34,981 nt of DNA from Smittium culicis (lineage: Eukaryota > Kickxellomycota > Harpellomycetes > Harpellales > Legeriomycetaceae): positions 1 to 34,981 of the forward strand of contig LSSN01000485.1 in NCBI GenBank assembly GCA_001970855.1, read 5' to 3'. The position numbers were made by a program, and so were the translations under genes. The notes under the pieces are model-generated. The model saw nothing but the letters and a program-made list of their open reading frames with translations, searched no databases and was not told the origin of the DNA. Below are positions 20,743 to 31,495 of this stretch, piece after piece (position 1 is the stretch's first letter; the number at the start of each line of letters is the position of its first letter).

Positions 20743-21960
20743 CTATTTTTCGAATCAATGCTTTTATAAAATTACTAATTTTTATATTTCCCCTATTTTG
20801 TATCCTTTTAGGTTCTATCACAGTGCTGATATAATTTTTAGGTAAGGCTAAATAGATTTTTCCTGAGTGTGAATTATTTTTATTACCTTTGATTTGTTGT
20901 GTTGAATTTCAGTTTATTGAAATATTAATTTCATTTTTAGATTCGCTAAGAGATTTGATATCTACGATTTTGTTCGATACAGTCATTTACTCGACAGTTT
21001 CATTCAGAATAATCGATTCGACTTTTTGTGTATTTTCTATTTTTTTGGTATTTTTCTCTTAGTATTTTTTTTTACTTTCTAGGTTATTTTCAATAAAATC
21101 CTTTTTTATTATATTTTTTGGGCTTAATTCTCAATTTATTTTTAATATCTCGGAATTGGTATTTGCAGTGCTCTAATTTTATGCAATATGCGCAAATTAT
21201 TTGGCCAAATTTCCATAATAGTACAAATTTAGTGTTGTTTATATTGAGAGAGTCAGGTATTTCCTTCTCATCATTGGTTTTAAGAATGATCTTCAAGCTC
21301 TTTGGTGGATATTAATTAAAGTTTACGTGTTTAAATGCAGTGGTATCAGTAACTACCCAATTTTTTAAGCGTATTGTACGCTTTTTCGACTACATTCTAG
21401 ACACTCAGACCAGACAATAATACAGTATATTTGCGAATTTGTATTTTTAATATACTCTGATGTTTCTATAAGCTCAATTTTTTTTTTTTTGGTATATATG
21501 TTATTTTAATTTTTTTTCTTTTTCTTGGTTTTATTTATTAGTAAATAAAAAATTATTATTCTTCTTTTGTTGCTGATCTCAAAACACGTTTAATGTATAG
21601 AAGTCGTCCTATTATACTTTCGATAATATCGCCAATATCACTAGAGTGATCGGTTATTTTATGAACCATTTTGAAGGGTGTACCTTCCAGAGGTTCGATT
21701 TTCTAGTAGTGTATCTAGAATATTAACTCTATCAAATATTAAATTTTCGAGCTACTTTGTTGACTAGCGTAATTTTTACACTTAAGCATTTTTTATTGGC
21801 TGCTTTAATTATGTGTCTTCGAAGTAGAAGAGAGAGAAAGAAAGGATAATTTTTTTTGAATTTTTTTCAAAGTGAAAAGTTATTTCCCAAACAGGAGAAT
21901 ACCTTTTGGAAAAAAAATTATAAAAAAAATTTCTCTATTCTTTACCTATTATTTTAACTT
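20743..21960 (-). pseudogene. Non-LTR retrotransposon ORF1 (gag-like, zinc knuckle)
   Basis: Minus-strand pieces in order: SPVWEITFHFEKNSKK near 21.9 kb, HSSDIGDIIESIIGRLLY, then VVEKAYNTLKKLGSY. The best block is at 21296-21090: IPDSLNINNTKFVLLW followed by CAYCIKLEHCKYQF, a CCHC zinc knuckle (C-x2-C-x4-H-x4) whose last Cys reads Phe. A frame with only two stops then covers about 110 codons, including LPKNYISTVIEPKRIQN and NFIKALIRKIDL, ending near 20.74 kb. This order (coiled or basic start, nucleic-acid-binding core, zinc knuckle) is that of an ORF1 nucleocapsid-like protein. Stops and shifts make it dead. The 5' boundary is approximate. Confidence 0.5.
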
Positions 21961-22050
21961 GATGTGTAATTAGAGATACCTAGCATAAATTATACGTCTT
22001 AAATCATGATAAAATTTATTTGGTGCAAATTAGAATAGCAAGTAAAAGCC

Positions 22051-22071
22051 CAGACTCTATAAAAGAGTCTG
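22051..22071. repeat. Perfect 7-bp hairpin
   Basis: CAGACTC and GAGTCTG flank a TATAAAA loop. It is isolated, with no T run directly after it that would make a terminator, and its role is unknown. Confidence 0.6.
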
Positions 22072-23840
22072 TCATTAGATAGCCATATCCAATCAATTTA
22101 ATTATACTCATATACTATTTACTTTATTAAAGAGCGTAGAGCGAGATAAGGTTTTTTTTCTGAGCAGTTTTTTCATCATAAATAGGGCGTAAATATTCAT
22201 TTACACCTCATTAACTTGCTACTCATCTCATTTTACTTTACCTATGCAAATTATTATATATTTAACACCCTAAGATTCAACTTGGTGTTTTTGTTATCTT
22301 TTTTTTCTTTCCTCGAATACTTTATTTTTTAAATTTAATAAACTAGTTTTAAAAAAATCAAACGCCTAATTATTTAAAATCACCATACTGACTACAGATT
22401 TATAAAAACAAAACAGCCACTTTTCGTCATAAGTATTTAATTGCTTAGCGGGAATGCAAAAAGTATAACTGAATCATTTTTTTCTAACAAAAATGCATGT
22501 TTTAGCCCAAATGGTTCAATTGTAATTTTTTAATTGTCATAGCTACTGACCTACTTTTACAATAGTAAATTAAAATTCAAATCAAACTCGGAATAATATT
22601 GGCTAAATTTATCATCTATAATAGATAAAAATATTATGTTCTATGAGAAAATTATAATTTTCAAAATCTTTTAGTAGTTATGGAAGCAGAAAGTGACAAG
22701 TTTCTAGATATAAAAATGATAATAGTTATATGGGTAATTCTTTATGAAGAGGTCATTTTATAGTGTAAAGAGTTTCAGTATATAAAATCGCATAAAAAAT
22801 AAACGGCCAATGAGTAGAATAATTTACCTTTTTAGCAAATAAAAATTTTATAATGAAACGAAGAAATGGAAAAATCAAAATGCCTTTTTTCTCCGCCAAT
22901 AATATTTAAAAAAAGTGCATATACAGGCCAATAACACTAAACTGCTACAAAGTTCTCTCTTCGTTCAGAATCTCCCATATTGCAGATCCTTTTGGGTTGT
23001 TTTTTTTACTAATAATTTTATTTTCTAGTCTGAATTAGATAAAACTATTGGGTTATTCGGGTAATCTATTTATTATAATTTTCTGATAATGTTTAAAAAT
23101 GAAATGAAGGCTAATTTGTATGAAGAATTTAATCAGCAAAAAAGATTAATGGATTAGTCTCAGATATCATAGGCTCTGAGAGAAGAGTGTAAATCTACAT
23201 TAAAATATTATTGGATAAAAATTCCAATTTACACTGAATCTATTTACTAAATTGAAATGATAATTGGGTTTTTCTGTGAGTTTATTTCACGTAAAATAAT
23301 ATTATTTGCTAAAAAAGTTTAAACTGTTTTTATTGGGCAGTATTTGGACATCAGCTTTTTATAGTGTAACGTTATTCACTATTTGTAAAGTGATATCTAG
23401 ATAAAGGATCTTGTATTTTAAAATAAATTTGACGAATCTGCGTGACTTGGAAATATCCAGAGTTTTTATTTTATATGGCATGTAGTTTATGATTGAATTG
23501 AAAATTTTTAATCTATTTATAAGTTAGTGAATGACTAAAACGGCGATCATAAGTATAGGGCTATATTGAAAAGTCGCTAATTCTCGCTTAATACTAGAAA
23601 ATTTGAAGACCTGAATGGTCAAAAATAGACCTTATGTGAGCGGCTGAAAGTATTTTAGAGATTATAATCAAATATTTGACAGTTTAGATTCCCTAATATT
23701 TAGCAGCAATTAGATGTAATATATTTTACAAAATCACACAAATAATAGATAATACTAAAATAAATACTCAATATATAAATGAATATATGAGCTATTGACT
23801 AGTAGAGTCGTTTTTTTCAGAGATTTTTTATCAGAGAGTA

Positions 23841-23975
23841 TTACTGGTACGATAATACAATTGCAAGCTATATGGTAAAATGTACTTTAAAAAATCCATG
23901 ACAGTTCAAGTCATAAAAAAAATACAATAATACAAATAAATTCCTCTGTAAGTCTACCAGCTTGCGCACCTAATA
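23841..23975 (+). repeat. Diverged dispersed repeat, copy 1
   Basis: About 135 nt align by eye with 31356-31495 in the same orientation. Shared landmarks in order are TTA(C/T)TGGTAC, AGCTAT, GTAAAAT, ATACAAATAAA, a TC-rich stretch and GC(G/A)-rich CTGCG/TTGCG. Identity is moderate with small gaps. It is probably a remnant of one transposon family. Confidence 0.45.
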
Positions 23976-24594
23976 GGAATTGGGATTTTTCTAAATTATC
24001 TACTAATATTGTGCAAATTACACACATATATATAGGACTGATTGAAATTAATTAATTTTTGTCCAATCATATTATTGATTTATACGGAGGAAAGTGTTAT
24101 CATGAAAAAGCAAACTTTGATTAGTTTTTATATGCGAGTCATTTCATGGAATATCGACGATATAAATTGATAATACAGACAATTTCCGGAATGATTTATG
24201 AATCATCAGTTAAATACTCGATACTAAATAAGATTGTACACTTAATGTATATCAGAGCTTTTATTGTTTAGGCAAAATGTTAGATTGGGATTTAAGTAGC
24301 TTAGAAAAGTCTAAAAGTACCTGGAATGCCCAGGACAAGTCCATTTGGTCAATATTGACTAGGGTTTAATTTCAGATCAGTGTACAGAGTTAGTATCCAC
24401 TCCATTTATCTAATTTGGGATAAATAAGCTACAATTAATAATAACGGAAAAATTTTTTTAACCTTTTCTCAAATAACAATCTTTAAAAAATAAATTTAAT
24501 GATTTGATTATTATTTAAATTCATGTTTATTATTTGCTGATTATTACCAACATACCAATAATCGGATAATTAGAATAGTTAAAATTAATTATTT

Positions 24595-24614
24595 GAACAC
24601 AGTTGGCTATATTT
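24595..24614 (+). repeat. Dispersed 20-nt repeat, copy 2
   Basis: Identical 20-mer to 10896-10915, with ACCAATAA also shared about 30 nt upstream. The sequence that follows differs from copy 1, so the homologous block is short or heavily diverged. Confidence 0.55.
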
Positions 24615-27079
24615 GTGCGATCAAAAAAAGGCTCCCACCTATGAATGGGCTAATGCTGTATATTGTTCAGATATAAAATATTATAGTCTGCTGATTTTTT
24701 GTAAACCAAAGCGATTTTCAGATTCTATTTGATAAATTAAATTGCTCAAAAAGCCTATTTTAAGTGGTACAGGTAGTGTTTTCTCCTCTTTTATAAGTCT
24801 CCATAGAGTTTATATTATAAATAACTTCTTTTTATGTAATTTAATCCATCTTTTAATCTAACATCCCACCATTTTATAGATAATTATAGCACTGATATAT
24901 TCTAAAGGTTTAAATTAAATTAAATTAAAATATGTGAATATCGAGTAAGATAAGGCGGTTTATGAATATGTCTTGGATGGATAAGCTATCAAATTTTATT
25001 TTAGCCTTGTAATACGCGCAAAATTTATTATGTTGTGTGTTAAAGGAAATAGGATGACACCATCTACTAACAGCCGTGTTTACATTTTTTAAAATTATAG
25101 ATAATTTCTAAAATTTTACTAAACTGTAAACAAAGGTTAAATCTTCAGATTTTCTTTTTAGAGATTAGCTAAAAGCGCAAGTAGGCTACCTCGCACAAAT
25201 GTAAATATTTCTAGAGAAATCCTTATGAAAAAATTTAGACTGTTTTATTAGCTCGTGTCACATAGGTTTCCTAGATTGAATACATATAAAGTAAAAATAT
25301 AAGCAAAAATCGAAACAAAAACAAACTTTCTACTATATGAGTGGAACATAACATTCAATATTTCAGAATGAAAATTAAACAAAAGCTTTAATAATATGCA
25401 ATATATATAATTAAGTTTGAGAACACAGCCCATAAATTTGGATTAGACATAATTCAATATTTAAATCCTAACCCTTTAAACTTTTTATACACGCTCCAGA
25501 AAAAACTCTTTAATTAATACGATTGACATCACTCATTGCTAATAATTACAAACTCTTCGACTGCATACAAAACTACTATCATCCCACTCAATTGAGCAAT
25601 GAAAAAAAACTTTATGAAAACACAATAATCGTACGAATAGCCCAGTATAAATACAATCTGTCACTCTTAAAGCCTAGAGAAAATAAACTAAATTTCATTT
25701 CTATTAGAATTAAGGGGTTGATATATATTGAAATATACTCAAGGATATCCAGAATATCAGTCTAGCTGTAAAAAAAAAACACCTGGTGTGTTAGGTTAGT
25801 ATATTAAATTAGAATCGTATAATTTCTCCATATTTCCATATTTCCATGCTTATCTTATTACTTATTATATTTTAAATATCGACCCAGAGTAAAGATTCCT
25901 TTTCTACCTTCTTTTTTTTTTTTTTTTGGCTAGAGTATTATAGCTAAAATTTTTTGGATTTCTCCATTTCATATATACTTGTAATACATTTTACAATTAT
26001 TTTCTATTAAATTTATGTGGGGATTGCCACTGCCCAATTATTTGCTCCTGGCTTTATTTAATATAATTATTATTGATAATCCATTCCTGTTTTTAATTAA
26101 TTTCAAGGTGGTTTTATTCAATCTTGATCAACATTACTAAAATATAAAAACAATCAACTCTATCTCATCTTGACTAAATTCTTTAGTCGATGTGCTGTTT
26201 AAGGTTGTTAGCTGTCTAATTCAGTTACATCTACATATTTTCTAGAACCATTACATCTTTTGCTGTAATATGGGACTGATTTTCGTATTTTTTAATATAC
26301 ATTCTGGTTAATGTAATTTATCTTATATTTTGAAAATGCATATTTACATTGCGTGCTTTGTTTAATATTAAATCGATTATTTCATTATTTCCCCCTTCTT
26401 ATTCGTTCAAACGATTTTGTGGAGAAATAAGTAAAAAAAATTAAACAATTAAACACAACAAGGCATTTTATCTTTTTAAAGGTTCCAGATAATGTTAGCT
26501 AAATACTTATTTTATACTTTCCAGCATTTTTCTTTTGGAGTAATAGTCAATATGATTATTTATAGCTTATAACAAGCTACATATCCCTTTTAATTACAAG
26601 TTCAATTTTCTTCGTATTTCATTTTTTCTCATTATACCATTTTTTTTTAAATAAACAAAGTTTTGTTTTATTTATCCTAACAGAAAAGAAACTTATTACT
26701 AGCATTGCTTTCAATCAATAATATAGTTATTCATCTATTTTTTCTTTTCTAGAGAAAAATACTAAACCATATATCTTCATCTATTCGATAAATTTACATT
26801 TATTTCCTTTAAAGTACAAACTCTATCCCAGATAAATATTTAGTTTTTTAAAAAAAAACATATTTAAACATACCTTAACTATTTCTATATTTCAAGAAAT
26901 TTCGTTTTCATAAATATTTTCAAGTCGTTTTACTATAGCATAATCTAATTCTATTTTATCCATTCACTAATATAATTTTCAAATAAGTTTTACATATAAA
27001 ACTATTTTACCTGCTTATCTTTTTAGAAAGCCCATTTACTCGCCGCATTAAAATTTTAATAGAATACATAGCTTAAGAA

Positions 27080-28363
27080 ATGAATTTTTTCAAAAAATCA
27101 AGTACAAAATCTAAGATCGAAGATGGCACGTTAAATGCCAATCCTTCTCAAAAGGGAACGTCTTACTTTGGGTCATTAAGCAAAGTGTACAACATTAAAG
27201 ATAGCTTAAAAAAGAAAAGACCCGGACTAACCATATCTTCAAAAAACCAAAGCGCTTTTCAACCTGAGAAATCTTCCGGTCTAGAAGATTCAACTACGCC
27301 AGTTAATGACTTTGAACTTGTCAACTCTGTAAAACCGACTAGTGAACCCCAAAAACCAAAGTCTTCGATCATTAATAAAGCATCTTTCCCATTTCTGCGA
27401 GGTATTTATAAATCTAAACTGCACAGCTCTGCGGTAAATATGCCTAGTCAGAATCAAGACAACACCGAATATTATCAAACTACAGGGGACCTCAACCGCT
27501 CAACAAACAATAACACCGATTTCAATAAAAGATCTAGTCTCGATGAAAATGCCACAGATCCTAATTACACCGAATATGAAGCTTTTGCCAGCCGTAAAGA
27601 GTCAGATAACCACGGTTCCCAATCATCTTCCAGAACTCGCACTGAGTCGGTTATATCTATTGGAGAAGCTAGCGAATACCTACTTGTTAATCAAGACGCT
27701 AGATGCAGTGGGGATTCTGAATCTTCTGGACTGGACAAATCTTCGCCAACGGACCGAGATAATAAACAGAAAAGTGTAATAAATAATGGGTTGGGAATTA
27801 CCGATGAGGATCAACAAGAAGATGAAGAGGATAATGGTCTTGCAAGCTTCAGACTTTCCTTGAATTTGGATGGCCCGTATGTTCCAAGACCTGCACCATC
27901 GCCAGTGCCTGAGACTCCTAGTAGTCCTGGTGACATTTTTGATTTAGGCAGTTTCAAAATGCCTGAAATAAGTCTTTCACCTACCGGAAATTCTTACACA
28001 GCCATAAATGGAACAAATGCTGATAATTCACCAAATGAAAAAGGATCTCCATCACTTGTTGATGATTTTACATCTTCAGTTTTCGCTTCAATAGAAGAAG
28101 CCAGCAAGGGTCCACCCCGCCCAGCTTTAAAGCTTAAATTGAAGAACAGAAAGAGTTATAATTCCTCCTTGCAAGGATCAGCAGGCGGCAGCCCTATTAA
28201 TAACTCAAATAGTATTCGTGGAATAAAGCAAACAACACCGATATCTAGTATGGTTCCAAACTTTAGCACTGTACCAACCTTAACTTTGAACGGGCCTTCA
28301 GGGTTAACGAAATCATCAAAGAACAATTCCAGACCAAACTTCATGAGCCCAGTTTACAACTGA
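27080..28363 (+). CDS. Hypothetical Ser/Asn-rich, intrinsically disordered protein (427 aa)
   Basis: Single exon. The ATG is the first in frame, preceded by an in-frame TAA six bases upstream and by A at -3. The stop is TGA at 28361. I recognise no catalytic or structural domain. It starts basic (MNFFKKSSTK, then DSLKKKRPGL at 41-50). An Arg-x-Arg-x-x-Ser site (R185-S190), an AGC-kinase-type consensus, follows. There is an acidic patch (242-251), a short hydrophobic/β-like stretch LASFRLSLNLDGPY (254-267), and a Pro/Ser-Pro cluster (268-283). A basic segment ALKLKLKNRKSY (349-360) precedes a Ser/Asn-rich tail. It has one Cys, no signal peptide and no membrane span. Codon use is clearly coding and richer in G+C than the flanks. 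It looks like a regulatory or scaffold protein controlled by phosphorylation; this is inference from composition alone. Confidence 0.8.
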   Translation: MNFFKKSSTKSKIEDGTLNANPSQKGTSYFGSLSKVYNIKDSLKKKRPGLTISSKNQSAFQPEKSSGLEDSTTPVNDFELVNSVKPTSEPQKPKSSIINKASFPFLRGIYKSKLHSSAVNMPSQNQDNTEYYQTTGDLNRSTNNNTDFNKRSSLDENATDPNYTEYEAFASRKESDNHGSQSSSRTRTESVISIGEASEYLLVNQDARCSGDSESSGLDKSSPTDRDNKQKSVINNGLGITDEDQQEDEEDNGLASFRLSLNLDGPYVPRPAPSPVPETPSSPGDIFDLGSFKMPEISLSPTGNSYTAINGTNADNSPNEKGSPSLVDDFTSSVFASIEEASKGPPRPALKLKLKNRKSYNSSLQGSAGGSPINNSNSIRGIKQTTPISSMVPNFSTVPTLTLNGPSGLTKSSKNNSRPNFMSPVYN

Positions 28364-30619
28364 TTCTTCCTATCCTACCCTTTACTAATCGTACTTATAT
28401 TTTCACTTCTCCCTATCGCTCATTATTACAACATATTTTACCTAAAGACTTATTTACTTTAATGAAACCTTTCAAACTTCTGAGCTTATTTAATTCAAAA
28501 TATTAGTTAGTTTTATTTTCAGTTTTATATATCCAAGCCCTTCTAAACCATAACTCGGGAATTATATTCTACAATAAGGTGTTTAGAATCAGTAGTATGA
28601 AATAAGGTTTTATAAAATTAAACATCATTAACAGTTGGCATAGCTTAAAACTATTAGTAGCATTTATGGGACTTCTTTACAATGTCTTGTTATTTAAATT
28701 AACTGATCCAGGCTAAAGTGCAAATTCCTACATAATTTTGCGAAATCTGATCAATTTACTAAAACTTTATAGAGTATTATTCGAATCATATTAAAAGATG
28801 AATTTAGACATATTTTTATTTTATAAAGCAAGTGATATCAATCTTTTGAAATCATAGGATATATTTTCATCGTAATAATGAGTTTTATGCATCTTGTATT
28901 GAAAATTTAAATCATTCCGAATAAAATCTTTAAGCTACACCATCAATCTTAATTACTCTTCGCTATTGTAGGCGTTTAGCAAAAGTGACTAAATGTATAG
29001 CGATAAATGTAGCTGGAATAGAGATTTGCGAAGAATGACATGAATTGTATCATAAGTCTGTGAAATTGAGACAAGCAGATCCACGTTTGTAAATATAGCT
29101 GATGAAAAATATTCAAGAAGCCTGGTTAGGACCGATTAAACAAATAAATAAAAGCATATAACAAGCTCCCTTGGATACTATCTTCAAAAGTTAGAAGTTA
29201 AATAACTTGGCGAGGATCAGATGGATATATTGTAAATTTTTAGCAGTACAAAGCAATAAATTCCACAAAACATTATTATAAAATTTTCAGAAAATTGGAT
29301 ATAGATATTAGCTATTCGGGAGCTGGTGTTCTTGAGAATAATCGTCTCTAAATATGAGAAACCGAGTAGTTCTACGAGGTATAGATAGCTTCTTTGTACA
29401 ATTTTGGCGACCTTGGCCTCGGGAGATTATAGATGCCTAGCAGCTCCTTGCATGGAAGGACTGTACATAATTGACAAGATTTGATACAAGAGAATATTTT
29501 ATTAATCAAATATATACTGGTTAGTTTTGGGAGCTCTAAGACATCAACTTTGTTCAAGTGAGTATGATTCATGACTGCTTGTTTCCCCAGAATCTAGTCT
29601 ATAAGGCGGAAATAAAGAGAACTTTCATCAGAAATGTTTTATCTATTATTATTACATTTGCTTTAGGTCTTCTATCAAACAAAGTTATTATTAGTTGGGA
29701 GTATATATTTTAATAATAGAATTTCACGATTTTTTGATAAAATTTTATTATCATAATTGTACAATAAACTCCTATAGTAAAGACAAACAGTTCCCACGTC
29801 ATCCAAGTTTCAAGCAATCCCCCTATTTTCATCCTAATTTAGAGCCACGCCAATAATATTCTGCGAATTTTACGGCTGTAGTTTAGTGGATTGAATACTT
29901 TATGCGGATATTCTTAGTGGACGCGGATCAAATTTTTCTTCGAGCTTCTATTTGTTTATTTTATTAGGTATAGGCATTATTTGATAAGATAAACCATTCG
30001 ATGATAATTTCTAAAAGGATTTAAAAATAAAAGTAAATATAATGAATGCTGAAAACTTGATAGGGAAAGTTCTGCTGCTCAAAATAATCTGCAGTATGTG
30101 AGATTTAGAGATAAGATACAGCTACGCTTATGCTTAAATCCATAGATCTGAAAAGCCAGTCTATGTGTAATCTATTTGCTAAATTTATAGTTCATTTCAA
30201 TATTATTATCTACTCGCTTCATTATGAAATTTTAATTTTAAAGAACAAGTGTAAGGGTTTATTTATAAAATTATAATAGAGTATTTGATTTTATGCATTG
30301 TTTCGCTTGATCCCTTGTGCAGGTGGCAGAGTATTTTTGATCTACTAATTATAGGAGATTATTTCGAGGTGCGGAACTTTCACTATTAAAAATTTCCTAA
30401 TCATATCCTTTTCTCATACCTTTAAAATTTTTTTCTTGATCGGACCATTAGCCCAGATAACATTTATTTTTAACTTTTACAAATAAAAACTATATATATA
30501 TACTATGCATTTTAAATTTTTAAAAGCGTTATTCGGCCAGAACAGCTTTTCTACCTTTTTATTTACCTCTCCTCTTAATAAAAAAATTTTTTGCGTTACT
30601 TTTTGTTTAAAACGTTGTG
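28364..30619. other. Transposon-debris-like intergenic region
   Basis: The first 100-200 bases are the pyrimidine-rich 3' flank of the 427-residue gene. Beyond 28.9 kb the DNA is patchily less AT-rich than the left part of the window, with broken frames on the minus strand. The only piece with a tentative identity is at 29372-29572, listed separately. Confidence 0.4.
29372..29572 (-). pseudogene. Possible retrotransposon integrase zinc-finger fragment
   Basis: A 66-codon minus-strand frame has His residues near its start (MNHTHLN), then FSCIKSCQLC, a CxxC pair. GIYNLPRPRSPKLYKEA follows. The His...Cys-x-x-Cys layout followed by a Pro-rich 'lP.P..p' stretch resembles the H2C2 zinc-binding domain and linker of Ty3/gypsy integrases. 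No catalytic integrase core could be recognised downstream. The match is by eye and may be chance. Confidence 0.3.
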
Positions 30620-31128
30620 GTCTAGTTAATGGTAATCATGTTGCCGCATCCTATTGATACTAATTTGCTTTTTGGTGAAAGCCATTTTTCCTTATTATTT
30701 TTATTATCTCACTTATTTTTAAAGTCATCCATTATTCTTTTTTTGATGTTCGCTTTAAGCCTTAAAAATATAGCGAATGCATCTGCATCAGTATCTATTT
30801 GATTAATGCTAAGCTCTATCCTCGATCTGTGCAGCTATCATATTGCCTGAGTGAATATTATATCCACATTAGGTATGTTCTCAAATTTGATTACCATGTT
30901 TATTATACACAGTTTATCAATTATATACTCGTTTTCCTTCATAGTTGACAGACCCAGTTGTTCAAACCAAATACTCACTAGACCCCTTTTAAATCTTATT
31001 AAAAGTTATCATCGATTGAATTTTAAGATACAGCCAATAATATTACCTAATTTACATAGGCAAATAGAATATCTAAGATATAAAGTCCCTTTTCTCCTAA
31101 GAATGTCCCATATAACCAACTGTGCTCA
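30620..31128 (-). pseudogene. Unidentified decayed reading frame
   Basis: One minus-strand frame from about 31126 to 30709 has few stops, and stays open for 55 codons around SIWFEQLGLSTMKENEYIID and FENIPNVDIIFTQ. After two stops it continues with IELSINQIDTDADAFAIFL and ANIKKRIMDDFKNK. A further 28 codons follow the next stop. Composition is protein-like and the frame is kept across the stops, pointing to a dead gene, probably of a mobile element. I do not recognise the family. The 93-codon plus-strand frame at 30851-31132 is its shadow. The third copy of the 20-nt dispersed repeat lies at its start. Confidence 0.4.
31109..31128 (-). repeat. Dispersed 20-nt repeat, copy 3 (opposite strand)
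   Basis: Matches the 10896 and 24595 copies at 17 of 20 positions when read on the minus strand. It sits at the 5' edge of the decayed frame at 30620-31128, suggesting the repeat may be part of a coding or terminal segment of one element family. Confidence 0.4.
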
Positions 31129-31355
31129 ATGAAATTAGAACTATTCTTAGGGTCTGAAAATAATTGGCTTGTTTCATATAAGCAGCAAATAAAATAGCCA
31201 TTTATAAGCCACAGCGAATAAATAAAGGAATTTTTTTAAATGGTAATATGAATGGGCTTATCATAGATTCTTAAATCATATGCATTCCCTAACTATAAAA
31301 AAAATATCACTATTGGAAATTATCAAGTTAGCCTTATTATTTTATTTACAGAATT

Positions 31356-31495
31356 TTATTGGTACTTCAATTATACTAGAAGCTATGCAGTAAAATAAAC
31401 TAAAAAATAGACAAATTAAAGCAAGGAATAAAAATAGCATTGTCCTAATACAAATAAACTCATCTATCAGTTTATCGACTGCGTGCCCTAAAGGT
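31356..31495 (+). repeat. Diverged dispersed repeat, copy 2
   Basis: Partner of 23841-23975 in the same orientation, sharing landmarks in the same order with moderate identity. Confidence 0.45.

Larger units (their letters stand above)
21961..27079. other. Intergenic region upstream of the 427-residue gene
   Basis: About 5.1 kb without a supported gene. It holds the hairpin at 22051, dispersed repeat copies near 23.9 and 24.6 kb (listed separately) and scattered less AT-rich patches that may be old transposon debris. The last kilobase before 27080 is pyrimidine-rich on the plus strand, as expected for a promoter and leader. Open frames at 25248-25433 and 25523-25765 are short and protein-unlike. 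Confidence 0.4.

Noticed and set aside
29885..29945. tRNA-like stretch with TAGTTTAGTGG and GCGGATCAAAT about 40 nt apart
   Set aside because: It has loose A-box and B-box resemblance, but I could not pair an acceptor stem, anticodon stem or T stem. It could be a tRNA-derived repeat remnant, but support is too weak.
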